A DNA stretch of 64,000 nt from positions 186,001 to 250,000 of the forward strand of contig PPXM03000009.1 of assembly GCA_003707065.3 (NCBI GenBank). The letters are read 5' to 3'. The translations under genes were made by a program, and so were the position numbers. This document shows positions 30,969-42,301 of this stretch, one piece after another (within the stretch, counting starts at the first letter, position 1; the number at the start of each line of letters is the position of its first letter). The stretch is from Trigonopsis variabilis (lineage: Eukaryota > Ascomycota > Trigonopsidomycetes > Trigonopsidales > Trigonopsidaceae). The notes beneath the pieces are model-generated. The model worked only from the letters and a program-made list of their open reading frames with translations. It was not told where the DNA came from and searched no databases.

Positions 30969-32105
30969 TCAAACTAGACTAGAGATCCTTCGGACTATAG
31001 AGCGAAAGGTGACAACATTGGCAGGGTCGACAGGAGAAGAAATCAGAGAGGCGGAGAAAGGAGAGTAGGTAGGAAGACTAGAAGGCTCGTGAAAAAGCCT
31101 GGACTCGTATAATACTGGGAGGCATGAAGTGGTGATGATATAAGGGGGATCAGGGTGAGGTAGTGAAGAGAAGCTAACAGACGGATGAGGACGAGGAACT
31201 AATGTCCCATAATCGGCAGAGGAGTCATTATTAGAGGATGAAGTCGAATGAGCAGTAGAATTGGAAATAAGATAAACTCCTATAAAAGTGATAGAACAAC
31301 CAAGAAGAAATAAGACAAGATCGCTGATCGTCTGTGTTTTCATTTCCCCTCCAAAAACCGTAGAAACAACCAGAACCGACAAAGTAAACAGAGTAAAGTG
31401 TAGAGGGACCACTTTAATAGCTCCAGACAAGCTCAGAGCTTTGTTCAAAAAATGTACCTGAAGAAGGGCAGTGAGAACAAGCAAAAACAACAACAGATAA
31501 GACCAGGGAATCTCAATTAGCACCAAGAATCCAATTTGAAGAATGCAAGACAAGGCTTTCGTGAAAACAACCGTGTAAGCGCCAATCAAAGCAGCAATAG
31601 CGAGATCAATAACCATACTTTGCGGAAAACGGGAATGCGCCAAAAACGTTAAAGTAACAATCAACAAAATAGAGACGGTGGTATAGATAATAAAATTCGG
31701 ACTTAGAAAATTCTTCAAAATCTCATCAGGAGAAGTAAAACCGGGGGAGGAATCGCCCGGGGACCAATGAATCATGACTACAGTTCCGATAATAGCAAGA
31801 ATTGCCCCTTCAATGTCATGAAAACATATAGGCTCATTAAATACTATAGGAGCAATAAAAGTATTACTTATAATGGTGACCACGCCCAAAGGAGCGATAA
31901 CTGAGGCTGGTGCATAGCCGTAAGCCAGAAAATTTCCAAATTCCCCAAGACAGAGTAGTAAAAAGCCCTGCCACCATATTGGAGAGGTCACATATCGAGG
32001 AGAATCGCCATCAAGATGAGCTTTTCGTTGAGTATTTAACGCCAACGAAATCAAGATATTGCCAACGATGGAACAACTTATCCCAGTACCTTCTCGGGAG
32101 AACAT
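30969..32105 (-). CDS. NIPA-family magnesium transporter (DUF803)
   Basis: Multi-pass membrane protein of 378 residues in one exon with about nine hydrophobic segments. Family hallmarks are GNILISLALNTQRKAH in helix 1, WWQGFLLLCLGEFGNFLAYG, ASVIAPLGVVTIISNTFIAP, and the later ALSLSGAIKVVPLHFTLFTL with FGGE. A cytosolic Ser/Pro-rich tail of about 90 residues follows the last helix. NIPA proteins transport Mg2+ in animals; in fungi the role is inferred from homology. ATG 32105 (MFSREGTGIS) is the first in-frame Met and sits directly before helix 1. Confidence 0.9.
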   Translation of the reverse strand: MFSREGTGISCSIVGNILISLALNTQRKAHLDGDSPRYVTSPIWWQGFLLLCLGEFGNFLAYGYAPASVIAPLGVVTIISNTFIAPIVFNEPICFHDIEGAILAIIGTVVMIHWSPGDSSPGFTSPDEILKNFLSPNFIIYTTVSILLIVTLTFLAHSRFPQSMVIDLAIAALIGAYTVVFTKALSCILQIGFLVLIEIPWSYLLLFLLVLTALLQVHFLNKALSLSGAIKVVPLHFTLFTLSVLVVSTVFGGEMKTQTISDLVLFLLGCSITFIGVYLISNSTAHSTSSSNNDSSADYGTLVPRPHPSVSFSSLPHPDPPYIITTSCLPVLYESRLFHEPSSLPTYSPFSASLISSPVDPANVVTFRSIVRRISSLV

Positions 32106-32825
32106 TAGATCTCCTTTCTGCCGAGTGCGTATCTATTCATTCAATATTCCGAGGGTTCCATATAAACGGAGAGATAAATCTGAAAAAGCCAGCAAATGTG
32201 GCCGTCGATAGCGATGAGCTTTGGTGGGAAGATAGTAGCGAAGGGATGGGCACGTGATTGATTGTTCAAGTGGGAGAAGCGCTCAACTAGAATACATCTT
32301 GCTCATACCTGGCTTGTGATAAGTCTATTCAATTGACTGTGCAGATGTTCTCTCTGAGTATGACACCAGTCATCGAATAACTCTGTTGTACTGAACCTGG
32401 AGGGGCAGTGTCAACTCGATTGAGCTTCTTAAGCTCACGATACGCCCTACCTGAGTCCCATTGTGTGGTAAGGATATACCATTATCAAATGAAACATTGT
32501 TTAATCCATGCCGTACCTTGGTCAAACGTAGAAAAACTAGCTTTCCCTCGAGGAAATCCACGCCTTGATCGTTGATTAAAAGCAAAAGAGCTCAATAAAC
32601 TCTCTCTACATTATATACAAGACAGATTCGAGAAAAGTTTTTTGGGGCCGTCTAGTTCGGTTGGAGCTGTGGTGAGCAGTAGTTGTCATCTAATGATGCG
32701 GTAACGGAGGACAAAGAGAATAGTCGCGTTTATTCCCAAGGGGTTGTATTCTATCATCGCCGTGACTATTTCCCCTTGGCAACACCTTGCATCAGAAACC
32801 CCTTCGACTCATAAATCTCATTCAA
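32106..32825. other. Intergenic, 720 bp
   Basis: Divergent promoter space of the NIPA and CLA4-type genes. A 71-codon minus-strand frame (32370-32585) lacks recognisable content and is not called. Nothing else is seen. Confidence 0.5.
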
Positions 32826-35236
32826 ATGTCGGGTCTCTCAACTGCTGAGATCTTTAGCCCGACATCTTTCCTAAATCCTGGCCCGGCTCCTCCTCCTCCG
32901 CAGCAGTACAGGAGTAATACCAAGTATCCCTTCCGTCAAGGCTGGGTTTCGGTCAAGGAAGAAGGATTCGCGTCCCTTCTATGGAATAAGAGATATTTGG
33001 TTCTCAGGGAGAAGACTTTAGAATTCTATAAGTCTGAGGTATGTTTTTTTGCTCCAGATCGTTGGTTGGTCTTTGGTTTCATCTTCCAGGGGGACCTCTC
33101 TCTGTTGTCCTGATTGACTTTGAGCCAACGACTCGGAATTTATGTAATCGGCTTTACTAATATAAGAACGGATCACCAGTGCTTTCAATTCCTTTGGATA
33201 TAATTGCCAATACCTCGCGAACTGATTTGAAACCATTCTGTTTTGAAATCATCCGCCCCAATTCGAAGACTATTTACGTGTCTTGTAAATCTGATGGCGA
33301 GCTATATTCTTGGATAGATGACATATCATCTCGCTGTCCTGCTACCGGGTTATCAGAACCGGTCAACTTCACCCATCATGTGCATGTTGGCTTTGATCCT
33401 ACTTCAGGAGGATTCACAGGGTTGCCCGATTCATGGGCGCGCTTGCTGAATACGTCAGCTATTACCAAAGAAGACTATGCCAAGAATCCTCAAGCCGTTA
33501 TCGAGGTCCTAGAGTTCTATTCTGATATTCAGAATGGCAACGAAAATGCGGACGACCGTTACTCGCCTGGAACCGACTACGACTCCGTAGACAGCTCCTC
33601 GATCCCTAGCTTATCAAGAAATCTGTCTGGACTTCATCTAAATACTCCCGATCCCTTATCTCCCAGCACTAACCGACTTCCGCCATCTTCTCAACTCCCC
33701 TCAACAGCCCCCCTCTCTTCAGCCTCTCCTTCTTCTCACAGTCCTTCTCCTTCTACAAATGGACAGGGCTATTTCAAACCTCGTCCCGGTAACCGTGACA
33801 TGGGCAAATTTACGGCAGTTCGCCAAGCCCCTCGACCGCCTGTACAAACAACTGCTAGTTTTGTTGAGGATCGAAAACCTCGACCTGAATTGCTGCATTC
33901 CCATACAGCCACAGGAATTGCCCCCAGACCAAGAGATCCTGAGATTGACTTAGCAGCCAGGGATGTGGCCCCACGTGACCTCGTTCATCGCACCCCGCCG
34001 CGCGATGGAGCGCGTGAGATGGTCAAGCCTCTGAGCCTTTCCACTCCCGTCTCTCGAGCTGGCACCCCTACCCAGTCTTACCAACGTCCCATTCCCCCTC
34101 CTGCTGCCTTATCTGCTTCTCACATACCTCCTCCCCGACTCAATGCAGCTGAAGCTCCTAAACCTCACATCGCTCCCTCTCCGGTTAGACCATCACCTGC
34201 ACCATCATCGTCACCTAGTCGTCAAGCTCCTGCAGCGGCTGCCGCTGCTGCTGCAGCTGCCATGAATGGATCACCAACCAAACCCCAGGAGCCTAGACGA
34301 CACCACCGAAAGGAAAATAAGAGTGGACGAATGACCGATGCTGCGGTCATGGAACGGCTAAAGACAGTCGTCAGTCCTGGAGACCCTACAGGAATGTTCA
34401 AGGCTCTTCATCAAATAGGCCAGGGCGCATCTGGGAGTGTCTATGTTGCTCGAGCTAAATGGCCAATGGGGCCCGAAGGACGTCAGAGCAGCATTGTCGC
34501 GATTAAGAGAATGGAGTTGACCAAACAGCCTAGAAAGGAGCTGATTGTGGATGAGATTTTGGTGATGAAAGAGAGTCAGCACCCTAATATTGTGAATTTC
34601 TTGGATGCCTTTTTACGGAATGAGACGGATTTATGGGTAGTGATGGAGTATATGGAAGGAGGAGCATTGACAGATATCATTGAGAACAACCTAATGACGG
34701 AAGCACAGATCGCAGCTATATGTTTGGAGACAACCAAAGGGTTGAGACATTTGCATCATAAGTCGATTATTCATCGAGACATAAAGAGTGATAATGTACT
34801 GCTGGATCGCTATGGTCATGTAAAGATCACGGATTTTGGATTTTGTGCTAAGTTGACGGAAAAGAAAAACAAGCGCGCCACAATGGTCGGTACACCTTAT
34901 TGGATGGCACCAGAGGTTGTGAAGCAAAAGGAATATGGTGAAAAAGTGGACATCTGGTCCTTGGGAATCATGACGATTGAAATGATTGAAAGCGAGCCTC
35001 CATATTTGAACCAAGAACCCCTTAAAGCTTTATATTTGATTGCTACGAACGGAACACCCAAATTGAAGCATCCTGACAGACTGTCATATGAGCTCAAGAC
35101 GTTCTTGGGGTCATGTCTTTGCGTGGATGTGAGCCGCCGGGCTACGGCTGACGAGCTATTAAAGCACCCTTTTCTAGAAAAAGCCTGTAATGTGTCGGAG
35201 CTATCGGTCCTTTTACCGAAAAAAGCATCGAGGTAA
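32826..35236 (+). CDS. CLA4: Cla4-type PAK kinase (PH-CRIB-Ser/Thr kinase)
   Basis: Cdc42/Rac effector kinase for polarity, septation and morphogenesis. Exons 32826-33038 and 33167-35236, with a 128-nt intron, give about 760 residues. A PH domain spans about residues 35-130 (KEEGFASLLWNKRYLVLREK, then ANTSRTDLKPFCFEIIRP). The CRIB motif follows (EPVNFTHHVHVGFDPTSGGF). A long Pro/Ser-rich linker holds an 11-Ala run. The kinase domain starts at about residue 485 with GQGASGSVYVA, VAIKRMEL, HRDIKSDN, DFGFCA and GTPYWMAPEV. PH plus CRIB distinguishes Cla4 from Ste20. The long intron contains short stretches that could be mistaken for exon, but only the 33166 acceptor gives the conserved PH string. 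Confidence 0.95.
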
Positions 35237-35417
35237 ATAATAAGGATAAATTAAGAATATTTCACCGTAGAGGCTAAAACAATTTACTGCCATAGGCTCG
35301 AGTAGTATGCTTTTGGAAAGAAGCAGTATATCTAGGTGAGCTAGCCCGAGGCAGACAATATTGACGGCCTAGAGTGGTGCATCTGTGGAAATCAATCGTA
35401 GGAATATAGAGACGAAT

Positions 35418-35993
35418 TCATGCGCCTGAGGCAGCAGCTCGATTCAATAAAGACTGGAGATTATTCTGAGCATGAGCAATGAGAGGGTTGTTGGGCTCAA
35501 GGAGAGGAATGAACTTGGACTGATTCAAGCAGAACTCGATTTGTCGGACCACAGGCATTCGGTCATATTCATTGAAGAGCCATAGCCCGTAGATGATTTG
35601 CTGTCCATTTTCTGTTTTCTCCAGCATAATGATATCTTGTTCAAAAGCTATTTGGGTGGTCGACCCTGATAACGAGTTGCACGATAAACCAAGGGAGAAG
35701 TTCTCAAGAGAAAGCCGGTTTAGAACCAAGACCGCAAATGGATATGGATCTGATTTCGTGGCATGTCTCATATAAGTGAATAGAACTCCTTGGTAAGGTA
35801 GCTTCTGCCATTCATAGGTCGCACCGACTTGGATATATTTATATACAACACAGTGAGAAGAAGTATGAAGTATTTGAGTCATTGACGGATCATATCGAGA
35901 CAAGACAGTATAGTTGGCGATCTGTTGGTTGTAATCCTCCAAGTTTACTAGAGTAGATTGCATTCGATCCGAATTAATAGGAAGACCTGGCAT
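35418..35993 (-). CDS. DCP1: mRNA decapping enzyme subunit Dcp1
   Basis: EVH1-fold activator of Dcp2 in 5'-3' mRNA decay, in cytoplasm and P-bodies. About 191 residues from ATG 35993 (MPGLPINSD), close to the short yeast-type Dcp1 with EVH1 fold only. Visible family text: NYTVLSRYDPSMTQILHTSS, VVYKY, YEWQKLPYQGVLFTYMR, FAVLVLNRLSLENF and YGLWLFNEYDR, ending with a helical SLLNRAAASGA. The frame extends 7 codons upstream without an ATG. No metazoan-type C-terminal trimerisation extension is evident. Confidence 0.93.
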   Translation of the reverse strand: MPGLPINSDRMQSTLVNLEDYNQQIANYTVLSRYDPSMTQILHTSSHCVVYKYIQVGATYEWQKLPYQGVLFTYMRHATKSDPYPFAVLVLNRLSLENFSLGLSCNSLSGSTTQIAFEQDIIMLEKTENGQQIIYGLWLFNEYDRMPVVRQIEFCLNQSKFIPLLEPNNPLIAHAQNNLQSLLNRAAASGA

Positions 35994-36207
35994 TTTGTAT
36001 ATTCTGTGTAACAAATAGTGGTCTGAAGAGGTGTATGGCCTCAGCTGTAAAAAGCGTTCGGGTCAGATTATGCTTTATCTGTCGAGTAGTTGAAGTGGAG
36101 GGAAGAGAGCGATCGTTGAGGTGCTGCTCTCGATGATCGTTACCAAAGACCATTCTGAACGAAAGATACTTAGGCGCGTCCAAAGTAAAAAAGAAAGTCG
36201 TACACAA
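35994..36207. other. Short divergent spacer upstream of DCP1
   Basis: 214 bp between the DCP1 start and the possible small gene at 36208. No distinct element is seen. Confidence 0.4.
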
Positions 36208-36672
36208 ATGAGTCTGCAATCGTATAGATATACTATTCGCATCTATTTACCTTTACTTTTCAATGTATGTCCTACATTCATATTTCTCAGAGGAGATGGC
36301 ACATAATCTAAGTGGAGAATGACGAAGGATAGAACGACAAGGAACTACGGTCATTGCTTTTGAGCATTGTCCATACTTGAAGATTCCACCTCATATTCAT
36401 TAGAGATCCTTAGTCATATTTGTATCATCAGCTGCTGGGTATATCACAGCAGTCATTCCTGTCTGTACCACGATCACTGCTCCTTTAGGTACATTTGAAT
36501 GCACGTTGATGATAATAATAAACACAATGGTAATAAGCTATCCACCATAGTTATATATTTCTTTTAATAGGCGATAATTGCCATCTATGCTCTTGCTCGT
36601 CGACGTTACAAGGATCTGTTCCGTTCTCCCAACCGGCTTGTCCCTTGTCATCATGACCATTTTCTCTTATGA
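36208..36672 (+). CDS. Possible small two-helix membrane protein (tentative model)
   Basis: Tentative. Exons 36208-36264, 36404-36529 and 36571-36672 keep phase 0 throughout, joined by a 139-nt and a 41-nt GT-AG intron, giving 94 residues. The product would be strongly hydrophobic in its middle (VIFVSSAAGYITAVIPVCTT, then TLMIIINTMAIIAIYALA) followed by a basic RRRYKDLFRSPNR stretch. That pattern is unusual for random non-coding frame. Its last exon overlaps the 5' end of the inositol phosphatase frame in a different reading frame, so either the two models share sequence or one is wrong. I do not recognise a family. Transcript data would decide. Confidence 0.3.
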
Positions 36673-39309
36673 TACTGATCTTTGTCGACTAGAGGTTTAT
36701 TATCCTTCTCAATTGATAAATTCAGGCTCGTGCTTTTACATATTACGACCGCTAAGCAATCTGCATCATGGATCAGCTCATCCGGTAAAAGGGAGTCGGC
36801 TATATATTGACGACATTGCTATAAATGAGAAGACGGATGACAATAATAAAGAGAAATTGTTAACAGAGGACAAGAAGCTAAGTCTTCAAATTGGTGATAG
36901 GCCATTGGGACACCAAGTGATTAGTTCGGAACGAGATAAATCTCAGCTCGATCAATTGATCGAATTATGGAAACAGATACAAAGTCTTCCAAATGAGGAC
37001 AAGGATAATGATGACCAGAGAAATATGGTGGCAAGCCGTCTTAATGAAAAAACGGCCCAGTTTCTCAATACTCAGTGGGTCCAGATTATATGTCTGACGT
37101 GGAATTTAGGAGGAGGAAAGAATATCGAAAAGGCTATAAGTGATCTTTTAATTTCGTTAGAAACCCGGTCACGGGCCAATGAGAAGGAAAAGGCCAACGA
37201 TAAAGACCATCAAGCGTCCAACAGTACTATTCCTCGACTTTATTTGATCGGATTTCAAGAAGCAGACGCTTTGTCACCTAAGAACTTTGTTAACAATAAG
37301 AGTACTCATAACAGCATAATAAAACTGGTCTTAGAGGCTCTAGGAGACCAGAGTCATGAGCTAATCGCAAGCGATCAGATGCTGGGAATGATTTCGTTGG
37401 TCATAGCTGAGAAGCCTTTAGATAAACAGGTCTTGGTTGTTAAAAACGAACAAATCGGAACTGGGGTTCTAGGTATCTGGGGTAACAAAGGAGCTCAGTC
37501 CTCTTGGATCCGGGTAGGTAAAGACTCTCTGTTACTTGAACCCTCCGGAATTGATCTTGATTTTATAAATCTACATTTATCTGCGGGTGAGGGAAGTTCC
37601 TGTGATGATAGAAGAGCCTGGGACCTGCAATCTCTCGGTAAGAGATTGACTCTTCCTCCCTTGAGTGATGTCACTTTTCTTAACAACCCAGATGGCAAAG
37701 ACTGGGATGATGTTTTATTTGATGGCGATAATGAGGGCAAAGAAAGCCACTCTTATCAGGAGATTACGGATGATCCGCTTTCGTCTGCAAATGCGGAGGA
37801 GCATGATCCCGGTGACTCTGTTCAGTCATCATCAGAAAAGGAGACGTTAACAGAAAATAGAGATGTTAATATCGCCATTGAAGCTTCGAAAAGTCCGACA
37901 AAGGGTTGTTTGATCATCGTGGCTGGAGATTTGAACTTTAGGCTGAATGGTATTGATCGAGAGAAGCTTGACAACTTGATTATTGATAAAAATTACAAAG
38001 AAATCCTTCATTATGATAAGCTCAACACCGAAATCAAGGCAAAGCGTGTATTTAAGGGTTTTGATGAAGGTATAGTTGATTTCGCTCCAACCTATAAATA
38101 TATATGCGAAACTAAGCAATTTGATCCTGCAAGGTTACCTGCCTATACGGATCGGATTCTGTTCAGTGAGAAGTCAAGTCTAGAGCTTGAAAACTATCAC
38201 AGCGTTGATACTATCTCGAGTTCAGATCATCGACCTGTTGTTGCCTCATTTTCTCTGACAACTGATTTCATCAATTACCCTATACGATCTCAGATTCTTA
38301 AAGAAATTTACAAAGAGCTTGACAAGCACTCAAACAAAGAAAAGCCTCAGATTAGAATCTCGCACCAGGATATCTCAATAGAGAAAATTAATCTCCTTCA
38401 ATGGCATCGTTTTGAAGTTGAAATCACCAACAGCTCAGAATTCCCGGCTCGATACGAGATTCAGCATCTTCCTGATCAGATTGACATTAAAAGCCCCCTC
38501 TCCGGAGTTATCCCCCAAACATCTACGATTTATCTTCAGGGTCGTGTTTTTACGACTTTGGCCAACCTTGATGATCTCCCTCTTTCTTTTGTTTTTGCTC
38601 TTCGTCTCATCGACTGTCAAGATTTTTTCATTACGGTTAATGTCGAAACTGCCACCGATTCTATCTTCACTGTTCCGTTTTCAACGTTGACTAGTGTCTA
38701 TTCTGGAAGTATCAGATGCCCTGAAGGTATAAAACAAAACGGAACAGTCGGAGTGTCCAGCGAACTGTGGAGAATGGTCGATTATTTAAAGCCAAGAGCT
38801 CGACATGATATGTTTAGAGACTTCGAAAAGCTCAAAATTAAAGATCATAAATCATTGACTCTCAAAATAGACGAATATTTCTTTAGGAATGCCCTCGCAC
38901 GCAAAACATTGAACATGTTGGATTCTGGTAACCAATATGATCCCTTAGACCCGGGGCACTTGGCCTTATCGAAGCATGGTGAGGACGTAAGGACAGTCGG
39001 CTGTGTTCTTTGGCTGATTCTGGCCAAGGTAGGCCCTGACTTGGTCCCTAACATTGATTTTGGTTCTCTTCGTGATCCATCAGACTGTTTGGATCTTCTC
39101 CCTTCATCTAATGCCTCATCTTTGATATTTCTCGGTGGCTTCCTCAGAGAGTGTAGTGAGCATCATGGGCCGAAATTGGAATCAAGTGGTAAGTCAGCGT
39201 ATGTACCATACTAACCACAGCAAAATGTCTTGCCTTGGCTCTAGGACTAGACCGCTGGCCAGAGAAAGAAGCTTACGAATGGGCTTTGCAGTTTCTTGGG
39301 TCGTGTTGA
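36578..39309 (+). CDS. OCRL/INPP5B-like inositol polyphosphate 5-phosphatase
   Basis: Phosphoinositide 5-phosphatase with exons 36578-39188 and 39221-39309; the 32-nt intron is the shortest I accept. Up to 899 residues, but the start may be ATG 36653 (MTIFSYDTDLCRLEVYYPSQ). 5-phosphatase motifs in order: TWNLGG, GFQEAD, WGNKGA, INLHLSAGEG, GDLNFRL, PAYTDRILF, SSDHRPV. They are more divergent than usual; the NxHLAAH-type string is altered to INLHLSAGEG. An ASH-like beta domain follows (about residues 590-690), then a degenerate RhoGAP-like tail (SELWRMVDYLKP) ending in AKCLALALGLDRWPEKEAYE. Domain order matches OCRL, which turns over PI(4,5)P2 in endosomes and Golgi. An acidic insertion of about 80 residues interrupts the catalytic domain. 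Confidence 0.88.
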
Positions 39310-40798
39310 GGTGAAGAACACTTGATTTTAGGTTCGAAGAATTTATACCTAAATGTGCATACCTTGGATCGGCCTTATGGTTCTTTATGTAGGTGCCATT
39401 CCGAGGACACGTGTGCAGACAATCACGATTAATCGATTAGGAATCGACCTTTCACCGTTCATTTCTGGTCAGCACAAGGGATTCGACTGGCAAAGAACCT
39501 GTAGATAGAAAACTCATCTGGATTGGATGCCTGTACTTCATAAGTAGCGTGCGGCGAGCTAAACAGTCCAAGGCACCTCTTTGATGGGAATATTGTGATG
39601 TAAGCTTTACAATCCATATTTTCTTTACTGCTCGATCTTGCAGGGACGGAGAGCACAAAGAGACATCTCTGCTGGAAAATGACAAACTTAGTCAGAAGGG
39701 CATTGAGCCGGAGACATCAGAGAAATGTCTCTTAAATGGTGTTGCAAATGTGTGCCACGCACGATATTGTCTGCGACTGTTGTAATTAGAAAGGAATAAA
39801 ATAAGCATTCTGACAACGACTCGAGAAGTACAGATAGGAAAAAATGGTATTTAAGTAGTACATATTCGGGAACTTCCTATTATCAAAATAAGTCCGTCAA
39901 AAGCCAACAGGTTATGAGTCGTGGGATGCTCCTAAATCGAGCTGCTAAGCCGGATCAAGATGATTTAGTGGTGAACCATGCATAGGTTTATGAAAATGAC
40001 CAACAGAACAAAAGGAAAGACCTACAGAAGATAAAATCTTCAGATGAACTGTCCCTACAATATCTTTCACCATGATATGACAGCGGGTACCCGTCATTCT
40101 TATGGGAAAGATTCAGAAATAGACATTTTGTCTCAGGATTTACAGAGAAATGTATCCTTAGCTCATCGCGAACTCTGAAGAAGCGGAACTCACATACATA
40201 TTGAGAAGAAATATGAGAGATACTGAATCTTAAAGGGAGCATCATGGACCCTATTGTAACCTATGGTGAATTAGCCTAGCCAGACTCTACCAAAAACGCG
40301 CAGAGAGCTACTCAAAAGCCATACAAAGGAAAATAGACTTCTACTCCTGAGAGATCTTTACCTAAAAAGCTGCATAATTTTGTCAAGATAATTACATACT
40401 GAGGGAAGGAAAATTATCGAAGTTGGGAAAGAGTAATCAGTTCTACTCTTGAGGAGTATGATGTGGCTCACATGATAGCACAAGACTACCAGCTGTGCCT
40501 TGCGAGAGGAAAACTAAAAATGTGTGGATTTGTGGAAACCATCAAAAGTGATCAGACGATCTAAAAAAGAGCCTGTGTCGTGAAAGTGCCAATCAAGTCT
40601 GGGGCCTCAATAGCTCGAGTAGCTTTATCAAGGCCACATTGATCAGACAAATTTGATTATCAGTGACAACTACCTCCAGCATATCGAAAGGATAAGATAA
40701 CGGCTGGTGTTGATCAAAGCAGATTATGATAGGACAAAAGACTGAAGTTGCTCTTAAAGGAGCCATTAGCAGAAAGGCCAACACTCTAAATGGAAGGT
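39310..40798. other. Gene-poor interval, 1.49 kb
   Basis: Between the 5-phosphatase 3' end and the homeobox relic. Minus-strand frames at 39452-39685, 39988-40245 and 40593-40859 have no recognisable content. I see no homeobox-like fragment here, no RNA gene and no clear repeat. Confidence 0.45.
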
Positions 40799-41150
40799 GA
40801 AACAAAGGAATCAGCCTCAAATGACCTATCGGCAGCCTTCCTCTTCTACTGGCCAACACTTATATGGCCGTTCGTATTTCAACTTTACCGTTCAGCTATG
40901 CCGTTGGTCTTTGTGCTTCTTATAGTTACCCTTCGGCTCCATGACCAAATCTTCCCGGTACAACAAACTGATATCTTGATGAAGGAATTTCTCAGGAATC
41001 ACTATCCAGATACCCAACGACGACAACCGCTTGGAATGACTCCAAGAAGAGTCCAGATCTGGTTCCACAATAGATCAATGGTGTTCAATCTCTGTTACAC
41101 AGCCCGCACCAGAGGGAACATATTAAGAATCTGATAGCGAAGGGAAAATG
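40799..41150 (+). pseudogene. Truncated inverted copy of the neighbouring homeobox gene
   Basis: Plus-strand sequence matching exon 2 of the homeobox gene that lies on the opposite strand from 41156. 40825-40950 matches the region coding MTYQQSSSSTGQHLY. A part of roughly 230 bp is missing, and 40961-41090 matches the homeobox nearly base for base (QQTDILMKEFLRNHYPDT, then MTPRRVQIWF). A 12-14 nt loss lies within the homeobox, and WFQNKR has become WFHNRS. The final match ends in the copy of the gene's last codons. It lacks the first exon and promoter, carries deletions that shift the frame, and is not expected to give a working factor. The homeobox part is far better preserved than its flanks, which hints at gene conversion. 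Confidence 0.85.
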
Positions 41151-41184
41151 CATTCTCAGCCATTTCTTTCGCTATCAGATTCTT
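41125..41184. repeat. Tail-to-tail inverted repeat joining homeobox gene and its relic
   Basis: AAGAATCTGATAGCGAA at 41125-41141 is repeated as its exact reverse complement at 41168-41184. These are the 3' coding ends of the relic and of the intact gene, separated by 26 nt. The two copies thus form a palindrome-like arrangement. Confidence 0.9.
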
Positions 41185-41972
41185 CTGTATTTGTTTCCCT
41201 ATGCTGCGGACTATGTAACAAAGGTTGAGCGCCCATTTGGGCTCGTTCACGTTCCATATTTTTGTAGTGTTGTCTTTTATTCTGGAACCAGATCTGGACT
41301 CTTCTTGGAGTCATTCCAAGCTGAATGGCGAGTTCTTGTCGTCGTTCGGTATCTGGATAGTGATTCCTGAGAAATTCCTTCATCAAGATATCAGTTTGTT
41401 GTGCCGACGCCCTGATGCGTCGAGAAGGCTGGGTCATTATCCGATCTTGGGGGCTAATTCCGTATTGGCGAGGATGTCGGAAAACATGTGCAGGTCTATA
41501 ATTCGATGTGGTAGATTGCGCGACATGATAATTGTTTGATGGCATCCATCGAAGATCGTGAGGGATCGCCGGCTCATATGCAGCTGGAAGATGAGACTGG
41601 TAATCTTCACGTCGACCTGGGTTATAGTAAGAGGACGGTTGAAAGACTGGCTGAGGGAGATGGGAAGATTGGGTCATTGGAGCCGGAGGGTAATTATAAG
41701 AAGAGCCGGGACCGGTGGGATAGTTGAAATACGAACCGTCATATAAGTGTTGGCCAGTAGAAGAGGAAGACTGTTGATAGGTCATTTGGGGCTGGAATAA
41801 GTTGGTTTCTTGGTTGTCGATTCGACTCTGACTTTGATGGGTCTGACCTTGGCTCTGTCCATAGTTTGGCCTTGGGAATTCGAGTTTTCTGTTCCCGGAA
41901 TCTGAAGGGAGATTTTGCAAATCTATAACATGAGTGCTCAGTTGAAATTTGATTGTTACCTTGATGATCCAT
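41156..41972 (-). CDS. Homeobox (non-TALE) transcription factor
   Basis: Exon 1 is 13 nt (41960-41972, MDHQ plus one base) and exon 2 is 41156-41922, with a 37-nt intron; 259 residues in all. The N-terminal 165 residues are Gln/Ser/Pro/Tyr-rich and probably disordered. The homeodomain lies at about residues 171-228 near the C terminus (DILMKEFLRNHYPDTERRQ, LGMTPRRVQIWFQNKRQHYK), with the invariant W-F-x-N-x-R and the Asn of recognition helix 3. A 3-residue TALE insertion is absent. The C-terminal tail is short and acidic. Fungal homeodomain proteins act in development or mating. The presence of two decayed copies and a CaaX peptide gene within 11 kb suggests a mating or sexual-development role, which is inference. 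Confidence 0.92.
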
Positions 41973-42281
41973 GAGATAATATTTTAATTCTATAGAGGAC
42001 AATCTTCGAGTATAGAGATTAATAGATAAATGAAGAAAGATTAATCGGGGCTCCTGTCTGACTTTAAATAGGAGTGACTGAGGCGGTTGGCTCGCCTTGA
42101 ATAATGAGGCAGTCGCTAGACCATATTTGATTAAGGGGTTTTAATATGCTGCCTCACGTTTGAAATTCCGTCTGTTGCTGTAGAGCTCAGCCAAGAATGA
42201 TGGTGATGTGAAAAGGCGGAAGAGTGCATAATATAAAGCTAAAAAATGATCTGTGTGAAATGTCACTAATATATAAACTGA

Positions 42282-42301
42282 CTTGCATCATACGATGCAA
42301 G
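42282..42301. repeat. 20-nt palindrome
   Basis: CTTGCATC-ATAC-GATGCAAG: perfect 8-bp arms around a 4-nt centre, about 310 bp upstream of the homeobox ATG. Symmetry suggests a dimeric protein site or small hairpin. Confidence 0.6.

Noticed and set aside
33090-33140. Extra small exon inside the first CLA4 intron
   Set aside because: It reads as plausible protein in one frame, but phases do not match at both ends. Joining 33038 directly to 33167 restores the conserved PH-domain text.
40838-41133. Intact second homeobox protein on the plus strand
   Set aside because: The frame passes through missing parts; the homeobox helix 3 is altered and the N-terminal part is out of the original frame. It is a relic.
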